Assembly (NCBI GenBank): GCA_004335835.1
Contig: RWJK01001429.1
Location: 62,001-126,000 of the forward strand
Direction: 5' to 3'
DNA from: Scenedesmus sp. ARA3
Lineage: Eukaryota; Chlorophyta; Chlorophyceae; Sphaeropleales; Scenedesmaceae
Length of the DNA stretch: 64,000 nucleotides
Shown here: positions 47,565 through 59,460 of the stretch, piece after piece
Layout: every line of letters starts with the position of its first letter
Position numbering within the stretch: the first letter of the stretch is position 1
Made by a program: the position numbers and the translations under genes
The notes under the pieces: generated by a model
Databases searched by the model: none
Seen by the model: the letters and a program-made list of their open reading frames with translations, nothing else
Told to the model about the DNA's origin: nothing

Positions 47565-50500
47565 TCACCTGCCTGCGCCAGCCAGCAGCGCCAGCAGCTG
47601 CCCGTGCACCGCCTCATTCACAGCAGCCACGCCAGCCAACCGCTCAGCCAGCTCAGCCACATCCTCAGCCAGCGCTGCAGCGCCCACGCGCGCCAGCAGC
47701 GAGCTGCAGTTGGCTGCTGCGGAGCCGTCCGCTGCCATCGCTGCGCGGCCGTACAGCAGGTGTGCTGCCAGCGCGCATGAGATGTTGGAGCGGATGGACT
47801 TGAAGGCTGCTGCCTCTGGGTTCACGATGGTTGTGAACATGGTCTTGACCTGCAGGGTGGGACAGCAGCAGGAAGGTGGAAGGAGTGTTGGTGAGCGTGC
47901 AGTAGCAGCTAACTTGGAGGCATGCAGCCGAGGAAGCATTGCTTGAGATCGCAATACACTCTTCAGCAAACATGGCGCCATTGCATCAAACGGCATTGTA
48001 TGGGCAACACTTCGCATGCAACAGCGTCCATGCACACAATTACAACACACAACACCCTAGAAGCACCAACCGCTGCGCACAACCAAGCGTCACGCACCCG
48101 CTGCTCTGTCGCCACGCTGCCCGCGCCAGCCAGCTGGCTCAGCTCTGTCACCAGGTGGCTCAGCTTCATGCCAGGGTCAGACAGCACCACCAGCAGCCGC
48201 CGCCTGGCCTGACCCCGCGCCTCAGCATCCCAAGCCAGCCCCGCAGCGCTGCGCAGCTGCTGCACAATCAGCAGGCCTGCGGCCGTGACCATCAGCTGCT
48301 GCAGGCTGTTCTGCAGCTCGTGCAGGCGCGCGCCGTCAAAGGCCAGCACCTCAGGCAGAGCAGGCCCGGCTGCAGGCGTGTCCCCAATAACAAGCGCCAG
48401 CAGGCCAGCGCGCACCATGCCCTGCCAGCTATCCAGCGCAACAGGGTAGCTGGGCCTCACTGGGCCAGAAGAAGGGGCACTGCCGCTGCTGAGGCTGCCG
48501 CTCACAGCCCTGCTGGCAGCCCTGCCGGGTGATGTTGCTGTTGGTGATGCGCGCACGCCAGACCGCAGCTCAACGGACTGCAGGCCACCCGCCACGACAG
48601 CTGCAGCTGCTGCTGAAGGGTCCAGCAGCAGGCCGGCAGCAGTCAGGCCGCCCTGCAGCTGCGGCAGCACCTCTCCCTGCACAGCCTGCACCCAGCCGGC
48701 TGTGCGCTGCAGCTTCTCTGCTACTGCTGTATGCGTCAGCGCTGCAGAGCCGGCGTCTGCGCCATTGCTGGTGGCTGCGCTGCTGCTGCCAGCCTCCGCA
48801 TCGGCTGCGGCGTCGGCGCTGTGCAGCTGCCACGCAGCAGCGAGCTTTGTCTGCAGGTAGCCGACTGCCCCGCGCTCACGCATGGCGCGTGCCAAGCCCG
48901 CCAGGCGTGCGTTTGCTGCATCCAGCTTCACCAGCTTCAGCTGCGTCATCAGCAGCCGCAGCGCAGCCGCCAGCGCCTCTGCAAGCGTAGCCGCAGCTGC
49001 AGCGCCCTCCTCTGCAGGCGAGCCGCCGCCGCCGCTGCCTGTTGCCGCTGCCGCCAGCGCTGCCACCAGCTGCTCCTGCAGGCGTGCGGTTGCTGCCGCC
49101 GACTCTGCTGCACGCGCCTCGCTGCCTGAGCGCAGCAGCGTTCCTGCAAGCTGCTCGATCATGGCACCCAGCGCTGTGAGGTTTGCGCCGCCGCCCTGCT
49201 GCCCAGTCCTTGACCCCAGGCGCGCCAGCACGGCTGCCTCACTAAACTGCTCCGTGAGCTGCTGCGCCTCCAGGCTATCTGTCACAAAGCCGCTGAGCTC
49301 TGTGCCTAGCTCTGACAGCAGCGGCGCCACCTGCGCAGGCAGGGCGTGGCCCTGCACCGCCATCTTGAAGCGCCACACGATGGAATCCCAGAAGGCGCGC
49401 TCCGCGATGACGCGTGCGCGGCTGGCCACCATGGCTGTGAGCTGCTGGGGCGTCATGGACTCCACATCGCTGGCGTCCAGCTGCAGGAAGCAAGTGAAGG
49501 GTGTGACGCAAGCAAGCAGTAGCGTGAGAGGGTGCGTTGAGGCAAGCAGGAGTAGGTGCAGGTGGGGGCACGGTGTGGTGTGAGGGACAGGGGCGCAAGC
49601 AGTGCCTCATAGCAGGGGCTGGGATGTTACGCAAGCCGGCATAGTTGTTCGGCAGATGAGCATGACAGTGAAATGGATGCATTTATTTGCCGGCTGTGTC
49701 CCTTTGACATAAGCCCGCTGCTGAGCTACTGGTCAAATATGCGATGTAGCACAGCAAGCAGCTCAGCAGCGCACCTCCTGCTCTGCATCCACCTCCTGGC
49801 CCATCGCCCTGCGCCAGGACGCCTCTGCATCTGCAGCTGGCAGCGCGTAGCTGTCCCCGCTGTACAGCATCTCCCACACCATCGCCTCGTTGCTCAGCGA
49901 CTCTGGCTGCTGCTCTGCTGCTGCTGCCTGCTGCTGTCCCTGCGTGTCTGGGGCAGGGTTGCCCTGCGGTGCTGCGGCTCTCTGTGCTGCCTCCAGAGCC
50001 TGTGCATCTGACAAAGGGTCCTGCAGGCTGGTGCCGCGTGAGATGGAGCGAGACACAGAGCGCGCCCTGCAGCACAGGCAAGGGAGTTGCAGCAGCAACG
50101 GCCAACAAAGGGTAAGCAGGGTATAGGCGGGTGCCGGTTGGTATGGATCAGGGGATGCCAACAGCAAGCAAACGCCTTGAAAACAAGCAAGGTCACCAGA
50201 GTGCCAGCAGGGGTCAAACACAACAAAGTTCTATTGCAAGAGCAAGTGCCAGGCAGTGCACAGCAGTACCTGAAGCCACCCAACACCCTGCACGCGGCAT
50301 GTAGGGCTCTGCCTGGCCCTTTTACTACGTGAAACATAACAGTCAAGATCCATGCCACGGGGGCCATCAGAGGAGGCGACATCGATTTCGGCCTGTGTAG
50401 AAGCCCGCCAACTTGTATTCTGCAAACCCGACCACTTCCTCGACCTGACAGCGACTGTTATCGCATACAAATTTCATCGCTTAGCAATAGCCACGTCTAT

Positions 50501-50980
50501 ATTCTCAGGCTAATGGCTGTCTTGACTCTCAAACTCGCAGACCCCAAACCCTGCCAACACAGGCACTCACCTAGCAGGTGACCCCGCAGCAGACGAGGTG
50601 TCTGAGCTGGTCTCAGCAGCCTCGGCAGCTTCTGCCTCCGCCTCTGCCTCTGCTGCTGCAACCTCTGCTGCCACCTGCTGGCGCACGTGATCCAGCGCCA
50701 CCGCCAGGCGCGCTGAGCCCTCTGCTCCTGTCAGGCGCGCGATGCGCTCCGCCAGCAGTGCATGGTCGTGCTTCACGTGCACCACCATGGCCTGCGGAGC
50801 ATACGGCAATAGCAGCAGCAACAGTTTGAGGGAATGGTGGGAGTAGACAGCTGACACAAGCCATGGCACTACACTCTGCTGCACCGCAGCGGCAAGGGAC
50901 CGCAGCAGCGCCACGCAACAGCAGTGCAGGCCAGCTCACACCACTTGACCCCGCCGCCAACATGCTTCACAGCAGCAGGC

Positions 50981-51013
<33 letters not shown>

Positions 51014-54000
51014 CTCACCTTCAGATCTGGGTTGGCCATCACCTCCGCGCTGTCGGGCTCGCGCCGGCCCAGCTTCAGCCGCATGCTGCGCTCCAGGCGC
51101 ACCGCCATGCGCATCAGCTCAGCCTCCAGGCCCCGTGCATCATGCCCCTTCCACACCACAAACTGGTCCAGGTACTCCAGCCAGCTCTCATCAAACGCCA
51201 CCAGCAGTGAGGCCAGGCTGGCTGCTGCCGGGCCTGCAGCAGCCTGAGCAGCATCTGGCGCTACGGCTGATGGGGAGCCGGGCCGGGATGTGGACATGCT
51301 GCTGCTGCCGCTGCTGCTGGAGGAGAACAGCTGCCGAGAAACTGAGCGGGTTGTTGCTGCTGCAGGGCTGCTGGCCTTGAGGTATGAGGCCATGCTCTTG
51401 GTGAGCGGGGAAGGGCAGCTGCCTGCAGCGGGCACTGCAGTCGGGCTGCTGCCGCCTGGCTGCGTGGACGATGGTGCGCTGGCGGGGTGCGCAGCAGCAG
51501 TGCTGGGCAGCGGCTGCACCAGGCGCGCCAGCAGGGCCTCAAAGGCAGCCAGCAGCTGCTCGGCAGCAGCAGACAGGCGGGCCTCCACGTCACCCTGCGG
51601 CGGCAGCAGCAGCAGCAGCAGCAGCAGTACAAATGAGCAACGCCACGGAAGCAACCAACAAACACATGGAGTTCTGTGTGCATTGCAGGTCGGCTTTGAA
51701 ATACCCCGACATTGCACACGTCGCTATGGTGTGCATGGCGAGCACTAAAGGCAGCCCCTACAGGCGTCTCCGCTCGCTCAGCCACCCGCTTGCTCAGCCA
51801 CCTGCACGCTGTTTAACAGCGACCCATCCCCACTACATCGAACTTGGCAATCCACCCTTGGTTAGGTATCATCACACCCAAGCAAGCCGCACCCATTCAG
51901 CACCCTGCTGCGCGCCCCTCGTCCCCTTGCAGCACTCACCACTTTGTTGAAGACCACCTCTGGGTGCGCCTGGATCATGTACGCGCACAGCATCACGCGC
52001 ACGGGGTAGCGGTCCAGCTTGCGGCCCTTGGGCGCGGCGGGGCTCAGCTGGCGCAGCAGCGCCTGCGCGCCGTCTGAGGTGTTGCCGCGCAGCGCCAGGC
52101 GCGCGTCCAGGCGCTTCAGCAGCGCCTGGTGGGGCAGGGGCATTGAGAGGAGACAAGGTGTGGGTGCATTGAGAGGAGACAAGGTGTGGGTGCATTGAGA
52201 GGAGACAAGGTGTGGGTGCATTGAGAGGAGACAAGGTGTGGGTGCATTGAGAGGAGACAAGGTGTGGGTGCATTGAGAGGAGACAAGGTGTGGGTGCATT
52301 GAGAGGAGACAAGGTGTGGGTGCATTGAGAATGAGCGACGGTGCGACTGCTGTGATGGGGCGCACCGGTGTTGCGGCACCTGAGAGAGTTGGGTGGCATC
52401 ACTAGCGCAGGCATGTCTTGTGTAACAGGTGTCTGGGATTTGTGACAGTCTAGCATGGCAGCAAGGTGCTGCCAACTGTGCAGGCCTGCATGGCCAAGCA
52501 TCCTCTGCGGCTGTTCCTATGCCACATGTGTTGGGTGAGTTGCTGCGAGGCTTCAAGCACCAACAGCGTGCACGACAGCCTTCTTTGCAATCACCTGTGC
52601 TGCGCGCAGTGTGGCTGGCGCCTGCAGCTTGTCAGCAAAATCCTCAAAGCGGGCGTGGCGCACAGAGCTGCCGCCAGAAAGGCCACCGATCATCACCGGC
52701 CCAGGCGCTGGCGCAGCAGCAGTCTGCTGCTGCTCCTGGCTCAGAGCAGCTGCGCTGCTGCTGTTGCTGTTGGTGCTGCTGTCATCTGCATCCAGGCTGA
52801 TGTAAGTGACGCCCTGCGCCACAAAGGTGCGTGCCAGCTGTGCAGTGGTCTTGTGTGTGGTGGCAAAGCGGCGCCATGTGCGCTGCAGGCGGCGCGTGCT
52901 GGCAGTGGCGCGGAACAGCGCAGCGTTGGCTGCCGTCTTGGGGGACAGGTCCTGCAGCAGCACGGCAGCACGAAACGGGCGACAATCGGCCAGTTTGCCA
53001 GGTGGAGCCCAGCATGCCTTGCAAAAGTGCTTACAGTCCAACCTTGCACCCAACATTGGCAAACAGAGTGTTGACACAGCCAGCGCACCAAATCGCGCTG
53101 CTGTCACCCCCAGGACAGCACTTGCAGCAGCAGGCATCCCACCCACCCACCCTCACCTGCATCCAGTCCTCCAGGCCCCGCACAGCCACCAGCCTCTTCA
53201 GGCCGCTGCCGGAGCTGCTGCGGCGCTGCCTGCTGCTGCCGGAGCAGCGCTTGGCGACTCCCGTGCCGCGCTGCGCGCAGGCCACCTGGCGCTGCTGCTC
53301 CGCGTGGGCCAGCCTGCCCAGCAGCTGGTGCAGCAGCTGCTGGCGGCGCGCCTTGTCAGCAGCCTGGCAGTGGGCCTGGCGGCAGCGGCATGAACAAACG
53401 GTGGGTGTTGATACAGAGAAATCTTCAGCAGCAACATGAAGTTGTTGGCTGACGTGACCGCAGGATGTGTGCTGTGCCTCGACCAAATACTTGCTGCAAG
53501 AATGAGCCTGGCTGTCTGGTGCTGTGCGGTGGGTCAGCCAGCGCAGGTGGAGCCCACACTACAGCAAGCATGCCGGCAAAACGCAGCGCTGGCACTCACC
53601 AGGCGTGACATGATAAGCTCGCTCTTGGCGTTGAGGCGTGCACGCTGCGCCTGCTGCACCTCCAGCCGGCGCTGCTCGGCAGCCTGCATGTTGCCCAGCA
53701 TGCGCGCTGCCAGCACAGCGGAGCGCTCGCTGTCAGACTGACTGGCAGTCAGTGCAGCTGCAGCTGCTGCGGCAGCGCGGCTGCGCGCGTCTGCCACCTT
53801 GATGTGGCGCTGCTTCAAGGGTGAGTGCCGGGCCTGTAGGGTTTGACAGGGCGTCAGGGACCAACCCACCATGAGCAAAACAAAGCGCGTTAGATGTCTA
53901 AAAATGCAAAATCAGCAGCTAAGCTGAGACTTTTGTGCCAATGCGCAGGCTTAGTGCTGCCAAATAGACTTGAAACCAGGCTGAGCCTACTGTCATAGAT

Positions 54001-54366
54001 CCTGCTATCTCTGCCGGTTAGGGTGAAGTCCCCCATGGCTGCGCGAGGCGTGTAATACTTCAAGATCCTATATGAGCCAATGAAGAATGCAGCAACAACG
54101 CCCCGTACGCGCTTAGCTGAATGAATCCTGTACAACTGCGGACCCCCAGTACGAGACATAGGGGATGCAGGGCAGACCCCCGCACGCACCTCCATCGCCC
54201 GATACACTCTATATGTGGCATCCTTGAGTACATGGGCTCGTTTTTCAGTCTGCCCTGACCCGCGGCCGAAAGGCTCCCACTTGCTCTTCACGCTCGCCGG
54301 GAGGCTGCTAACCTTAAAGTCATTGATTGGCACCTTGATTACAGTAGGCTCTTTAGAAGACGACAT
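47565..54366 (-). CDS. TCP11-domain (T-complex protein 11) protein, 1309 residues
   Basis: Exons: 54366-54190, 53833-53600, 53375-53157, 52951-52595, 52125-51940, 51594-51019, 50791-50571, 50066-49775, 49480-48098, 47849-47565; 3930 nt, in phase throughout. Plant TCP11 proteins have an N-terminal charged helical half and a C-terminal TCP11 domain; function is poorly known. Here exon 2 is helical (QAAEQRRLEVQQAQRARLNA), exon 4 has an IQ-like stretch (STRRLQRTWRRFATTHKT), exon 5 has YPVRVMLCAYMIQAHPEVVF, and exon 6 has ESWLEYLDQFVVWKGHDARG. The domain continues with SNEAMVWEMLYSGDSYALP, LTQLKLVKLDAANARLAGLA, WQGMVRAGLLALVIGDTPAA and the closing VGAAALAEDVAELAERLAG. Exon 1 (MSSSKEPTVIKVPINDFKV) is joined on phase and a good donor only; its content is unlike the rest, so the true N-terminus is less sure. 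Confidence 0.88.
50990..51018. repeat. CTG tract at a TCP11-gene 5' splice site
   Basis: On the transcribed strand a (CTG)8-9 run begins about five bases after the GT of the donor following exon 6. A similar run at about 51605-51630 lies just upstream of that exon's acceptor, so the exon is bracketed by triplet tracts. Confidence 0.8.
52140..52330. repeat. 26-bp minisatellite in a TCP11 intron
   Basis: Seven identical head-to-tail copies of a 26-bp unit (starting GCATTGAGAGGAGACAAGG) begin at 52140, 52166, 52192, 52218, 52244, 52270 and 52296, with a partial eighth from 52322. They lie in the intron between exons 4 and 5. Identity between copies suggests recent expansion or homogenisation. 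Confidence 0.95.
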
Positions 54367-54849
54367 GGTGACCTGTGTGTGCTTGCAGTTGCGAAAGTGT
54401 GTTGGTGCCTCGAGGCAACCCTATGGCCATCAAGGCACCTTAGGGTGATACAAAAACAATACAACAAACAAGTGAATGACCAGAGAGATGCGTGCTGGCT
54501 ACTACACACGCTAATCGTGTCCCCCGGCTTTGTCACTGCGTGTTACAACCGATGAAGTCGATTTCGCTTGCTCTCGAGCCGATTAGAACACAGCACACTG
54601 CTTAAAAGTGTTAGTTGTATGTGAAGCTTCCTACCATGTGGCCTGACCCGTGCCAGAGACACATTGACATTGAGCAGTTGCAACTATCAGATAGGGTGCA
54701 ACAGCTGTACTGTGTTTGAACCTCACACACACACCCGTATCTGAAAATCCTTGTGTTGTCTAGATCCGTCAAAGTCGCTGCCTTGATTGATTGGCACTGC
54801 ATGCACATTGCTATCTGTAGCAGCAGCAGCGGCATGTGTTGTTAGGGCT
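54367..54849. promoter_or_regulatory. Divergent promoter region, TCP11 / HPAT-like (483 bp)
   Basis: A head-to-head stretch of lower GC than the flanking exons. The TCP11 ATG is in good context (CACCATG). No exon or clear TATA box was found. Confidence 0.4.
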
Positions 54850-56372
54850 ATGACCCTGCAGCAGACCAGCATGGGATCAAAGCACGATCTGTTGCCGAGC
54901 CACCTTTCCAAGAGGGGCTTGAAGCTGGTGCTGCAGAGAGTATCATTGCAGACTGTTGCCATTGTCAGCGGGCTGCTGGCGGGTTTCCTGATAGGACACC
55001 TGTACTCGCAACACAACCAGGTGGGCACCACAGCAGCAGCAACGGCAGGTAGTAGCAGCACGATTATCTTTGGCGGCACTTACGTCCAAGCATTGCATCA
55101 TCTCAATTGTAGTGCAAGCATTGCATAATCTCATTGTAGTGCAAGCCAGCGCTCAACGGCGGTTGCGTGCACTGCCTTGCAGGTGGTGCTAGTTGAGCAC
55201 TTGTATACACACGGTGAGCAGCAGTGTAGCAGCAGGAGTGGCGCAGCAGACGCAGCAGCAGCATGGATGCTGTGGCATGCTGACTGTCGAGGCTGTTCAT
55301 CTGTTCATTCAGCACATCTTGCGCTGAGCTCAAGCAGCTTGCTCCCTGCTGCTCTGCTTGCAGGACAAACAACTGCCAAGGTGGGAGGAGCAGCTGTGTG
55401 CCATGCAGCTCAGGTTGCTGCCTGGCGCAAGCAGCAGTGCTCGGTGCTGCAGAGTGCAACGGGCAAGGGCAGGCTCACTCTAGCATTTTACAACAGCGGG
55501 CTGAAAGCTGCTGCAGGAACTCAGACAACCCATGCACAGCAGTCTCTTGGAGGAACCCCGCTTGCCATGTGCTCTACAGGAGTCATGCAGATGTTATTGT
55601 GATTCTTGCTGACCTTCCAGCAGTCGCAGCATGAGCAGCTGACACAAACATGTGTCTTGAATTGTGTGTGCCTGTTGCAGCCAGTGAAGACGTCATATGG
55701 CTACAAGCTGGTGGTTCATGACTTCTCAGGGCTGGTGGACAGCAGCTTCCAGGCAGGCAGCGGCAGCAGCAGCAGCAGTAGCAGCAGCATAATAGACCCT
55801 AGCTTCAGTAGCGGCAGCAGCAGCAGCAGTAGTAGCAGCAGTAGCAGCACTGGGGCTACGAACAGCAGAACAATAGACAGCGGAGCCAGCACCCACACTG
55901 CTGTGCATGAGCGGCGCATCAGCTTAGCAGAGATCAATGCGGCTGGCGGCACTGCTGCTGCTGTTGACGCCAGCAGCGACAGCAGCAGCAGCAGGAGTGG
56001 CTCAGCAACTGGCAGTAGCACTACTAGCAGCGGCAGCAGCAGCAGCGCTGAGGGCCAGCAGCGCTTCCATGAGGGCTGTGGCAAGGGCTGCAGCATCATG
56101 TTCAGCAGGTCCAGCACGACTGGCCTCACTGAGGCAGACAAGCTGCGCATCAGTGCTGCGCTGAAGAAGCGGGCGGCTGAGCTGCCCGGCGACAGCATCC
56201 ATGCGCTGATGACAGGCAACGGCAGCCCCTACCAGAACATCCAGGGACGCATCATGTGAGGCTCACTGTGCTGTGTGGCGCTGGCGCGTTTGTGTTGCGT
56301 GAGGCGACAGGGCCGAACGCAGCAGGCTAACGCCAACGCCGCAGCAGATGCATAACTTGCATTGGTGCCTTG

Positions 56373-56404
<32 letters not shown>

Positions 56405-56592
56405 GCTGTCCTCTGTCTGCACGAGGCCTGGTGATACGCGTGTGTCGCGATCGTGGGCACCTCTCATCAGTGGAAGGCAGCAGCACGCAGGTCTGCCAGC
56501 AGCGCGTCACATGCTGCCTGGCCTCTTTAGCTTGCTTGCCAACCTACACAATGCTTGTGACGACGACCCAAGCACCCTATGTTTGTTTCTTG

Positions 56593-56647
<55 letters not shown>

Positions 56648-58821
56648 TACTCGAGCATGAAGCTGATCCAGCAGATGCCGGGCGGCAGCAACATCAAGGC
56701 TTTCACGCGCATCATGCACCGCACAGCAGACGACGACCTGGTCGGAGAGGTGAGGGAGCAACCGGCAGTGATTTGCTGCGTGGTGACAATGCTCAGGGCT
56801 GAGGCATCATCTGGTGACAGCTGCAGGTCACAATGCTTGCTAGGTGCACCTGCTTTGCTTTTCCGCTGGCTTTTGTCGCTGTTGGTGCTCCAATGATTTT
56901 GGTGTGCCTGGTCATTGCCACTGCTGCCGCTGCTCCTGCTGCTGCAGTTCCCCACCTTCCGCGCCTACCCGCTGCAGCCGGCGTGTGACACCTGGTGTGA
57001 GTTCCCTGTGAAGGACCGCGCCAACGCGGTGGTGCAGTGGCTCATGGCTGCCGAGCAGCACCCGCAGCTGATCCAGGGCGCGTGGCTGCTGCTGCTGGAG
57101 AGTGACTACGTGTGGATGAAGCCGCTGGAGGTACGGGCCGACAGCTGGCAGCTGTATACTTACTATACTCTCTGTGGTACATTGATGTGTCTCACCCTCA
57201 CATAGCAGGACACTCCTGGTCACCCAGGTCAACCTGACGCCTGTGTAGTTGAAAGCAGGGTGGGCAAGCTGCTGACAGCAGACACTGTTGAATGCACTTG
57301 TGCCAATGGGGGCAGTGCTGCTGGTACTTGCCATGATGTGCTCTGGGAAGAGTTGTGCGGGCGCGCAGTCCATTGTGCCCTGTCCGCTTGTTGACTACTT
57401 TGTGTCTGTGTGCTGCTGCTGTGCTGTGCTGCTGCAGCTGCCGGGCAGCGCGCATGACATGGCGGTGCAGGGCTATGGCTTCACATATGACTACATAGAC
57501 CCCTCATACCCAGCAGCCGCAAAGGTGCGACAGCTGCGCCATGCCTTGCTGCAATCATCCCCCCTTGATCGCACCTCAGTTCTGTCCTTGCCGCCGCCTG
57601 CTACTCCCCTGCTTAACATATGCAATTGTAACATGATGCATGCCAACGCTGTGATCTCGCGCTGCTCATGCTGTCCCAGTGCGCTGCTGACCCTGCTGCC
57701 TGGCCTGCTGCTTGCGGCCCGCAGGTCATCAAGCGCATGTGCCCTGAGTGCAGCCAGGTCAGCCAGGTGCCGCACAGTGGGCCCTCGCCTGTGCTGCTGC
57801 GGCCGCACGAGCTGGCGCTGGTGGCGCCTGACTGGGAGACGTACAGCGCTTGGATAGAGGGCAACGAGCATGCACGCAATGCATTTGGTGGGGGTGCTGT
57901 GGGCTGGGTGTTGAGCATGGCCGGCATGCCCCCGCATCGATGCCACTGCACGGGGAGTGTTTGCTTTTTGGGTGCTATCCATGTTAGTCGCATGCCCTGT
58001 CGCTCCTAATGTTAGCTGCAGCTCCCTCTGCAGCTCACCTCCGCATTTGGACGCCTTATGCGCGTTGAAGAACACCTGCCGTTTTGAAGTGCTGCAGCAG
58101 CTCGCACGTGCTGACGTCCTCCCTGCGTGCACGTGCAGGCTGGGTGCGCGAGATGTACGCCTGGTGCGTCGCGGTGCATAAGAACGGCGTGCAGCTCACG
58201 CACGAGCTGCCCCCGGCCAGCCGTCTGATGGCGCAGCCGCCGCACGACTGGACGGCTGGCCGGGCGGCCTTCCTGCACTACACCTGGGGCACGCTGTACC
58301 ACCAGGACGGCAAGGAGATCTGGCGCTTCGACAAGCGGGACTGGACCGCAAAAGAGCACGAGCTCAAGGTAAGGCTGCCTAGGCAACCAGGCGTCTCGTC
58401 AACATTGCGTTTCCAACGGAGTCACAGCAATGACGCCAGCTATAGCTAGCCAGCAGGCAGGCAGGCATATGCGCATTGCAGCACAGCAGGTGCACATCTG
58501 CTGTACTTCATTTGCCGCTGGTGAGTGTTTGGTCAGCCCAGCATGTCCCATACATAGCGCTGCAGCCTGTGCAACACATAGTGTTGCTATGATGCTGCTG
58601 GCGTACTGCAGGCGTGCGTAGCTGCTGCTGCTGCTGATCAGCAGGCGTGCTGTGTTGTGCAGGTGCCGGAGTTCAAGCTGCCGCCGCAGCCATGGCAGGA
58701 CAACTGGAAGCTGCAGGATGGCATCAAGGTGAACCAGGCCCTGCACAACATCACCACGGCCATGCTGACGCAGATGAACAAGGCGTCAGCACTGCTGCCT
58801 GTTATCAAACCGCAGGTTTGA
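54850..58821 (+). CDS. Hydroxyproline O-arabinosyltransferase-like glycosyltransferase
   Basis: Exons: 54850-55020, 55681-56255, 56647-56749, 56948-57130, 57438-57524, 57725-57887, 58139-58368, 58663-58821; 1671 nt, 556 residues, all in phase. HPATs (GT95) add arabinose to Hyp on wall glycoproteins in the Golgi. A basic N-terminus and one hydrophobic helix (TVAIVSGLLAGFLIGHLYS) give type II membrane topology. A Ser/Gly-rich spacer follows, then the catalytic part: MYSSMKLIQQMPGGSNIKAF, FRAYPLQPACDTWCEFPVKD, WLLLLESDYVWMKPLE (ESD at 334-336, a DxD-like site), GYGFTYDYIDPSYP, WVREMYAWCVAVHKNGV and FLHYTWGTLYHQDGKEIWRF. These resemble HPAT/RDN blocks. The spacer is much longer than in land-plant enzymes. 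The 660-bp first intron could hide a small exon, though the phases join directly. A peptidyl-Ser galactosyltransferase relative is the alternative. Confidence 0.83.
56595..56643 (+). repeat. (CTG)16 tract forming a 3' splice-site region
   Basis: Sixteen CTG units run directly into the CCAG acceptor of HPAT-like exon 3 (exon starts at 56647). Confidence 0.95.
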
Positions 58822-58965
58822 GCTGCACAGCGGCAGCAGGCAGCTGCAAGGCGCAGGTGTAGCAGGCATGGCGATTACCGCGGTCACTATGGTGGTCACT
58901 ATGGTTGACTTAGTGGTTGCCCAATGAGCCTGTCATTGGCTCAGAGACGGGCTGTGTTCCCGTCG

Positions 58966-58970
58966 TGTAA
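58966..58970 (+). terminator. TGTAA poly(A) signal of the HPAT-like gene
   Basis: TGTAA about 145 bp past the stop codon. Confidence 0.6.
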
Positions 58971-59140
58971 CACACAAATCACGAAATTGTGGTGTTGCCC
59001 TTGTTACGCACCACATGCAAGTGCTGCCCAGTAAGGATTGCTGGCTGCGGCAGCCGGCCCAGAGTTCAACCAGTACTTCAACGCTGTAATATTGTGAGGT
59101 CTGGCTTGAGATGCTGTCTCGCAGCATGGCATGAGCTGAT

Positions 59141-59460
59141 GGTGCGTGCAGGAGTGCTAACCCCCAAAGTTCATGGGGGAAGCAGGGTGGTGGTGCGTGC
59201 AGGAGTGCTAGCCCCCTAAATAGAAGGGGGAAGCAGGGTGGTGGTGCGTGCAGGAGTGCTAACCCCCTAAATAGAAGGGGGAAGCGGAGAGGTGGTGCGT
59301 GCAGGAGTGCTTTGCCCCCTTCAATGAAGGGAGAAGCAGAGACATGGTGTGTGCAGGTGTGCTTTGCCCCCTTCAGTGAAGGGAGAAGCAGAGACATGGT
59401 GCGTGCAGGTGTGCTTTGCCCCATTCAGTGAAGGGAGAAGCAGAGAGATGGTGCATGCAA
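59141..59460. repeat. 51/52-bp tandem array, six units, each with an internal palindrome
   Basis: Units begin at 59141, 59192, 59243, 59294, 59346 and 59398, with the next unit's start motif at 59450, each opening GGTGYGTGCAGG. The centre of each unit is an inverted repeat whose bases differ between units while the pairing mostly persists: CCCCCAAAGTTCATGGGGG in unit 1, CCCCCTAAATAGAAGGGGG in units 2-3, and CCCTTCAxTGAAGGG in units 4-5; unit 6 has one mismatch. Confidence 0.9.

Noticed and set aside
52116..52556. Repeat-protein open frames over the 26-bp array
   Set aside because: The unit is not a multiple of three, so the same peptide pattern cycles through frames. The array lies inside an intron with good splice sites on both sides.
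53890..54189. Continuation of the TCP11 exon 1 frame as a separate intronless 158-residue gene
   Set aside because: A consensus donor follows ATG GAG at 54190 and joins exon 2 in phase. The extension has no recognisable motif. I keep it as intron, though the first exon assignment is not certain.
55357..55420. An extra exon in the HPAT-like gene between exons 1 and 2
   Set aside because: Candidate ends (CCAAG/GTGGGA or CTCAG/GTTGCT) give lengths that break the phase 0 to phase 0 junction.
58933..59424. A 163-codon minus-strand frame with 17-residue repeats over the 51/52-bp array
   Set aside because: It has no motif, no splice partner and no usual start context. The open frame follows from the 51-bp period and lack of stops in the unit.
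59141..59460. CRISPR-like regular repeats
   Set aside because: Units are contiguous without unique spacers, and the locus is eukaryotic nuclear DNA with no cas genes.
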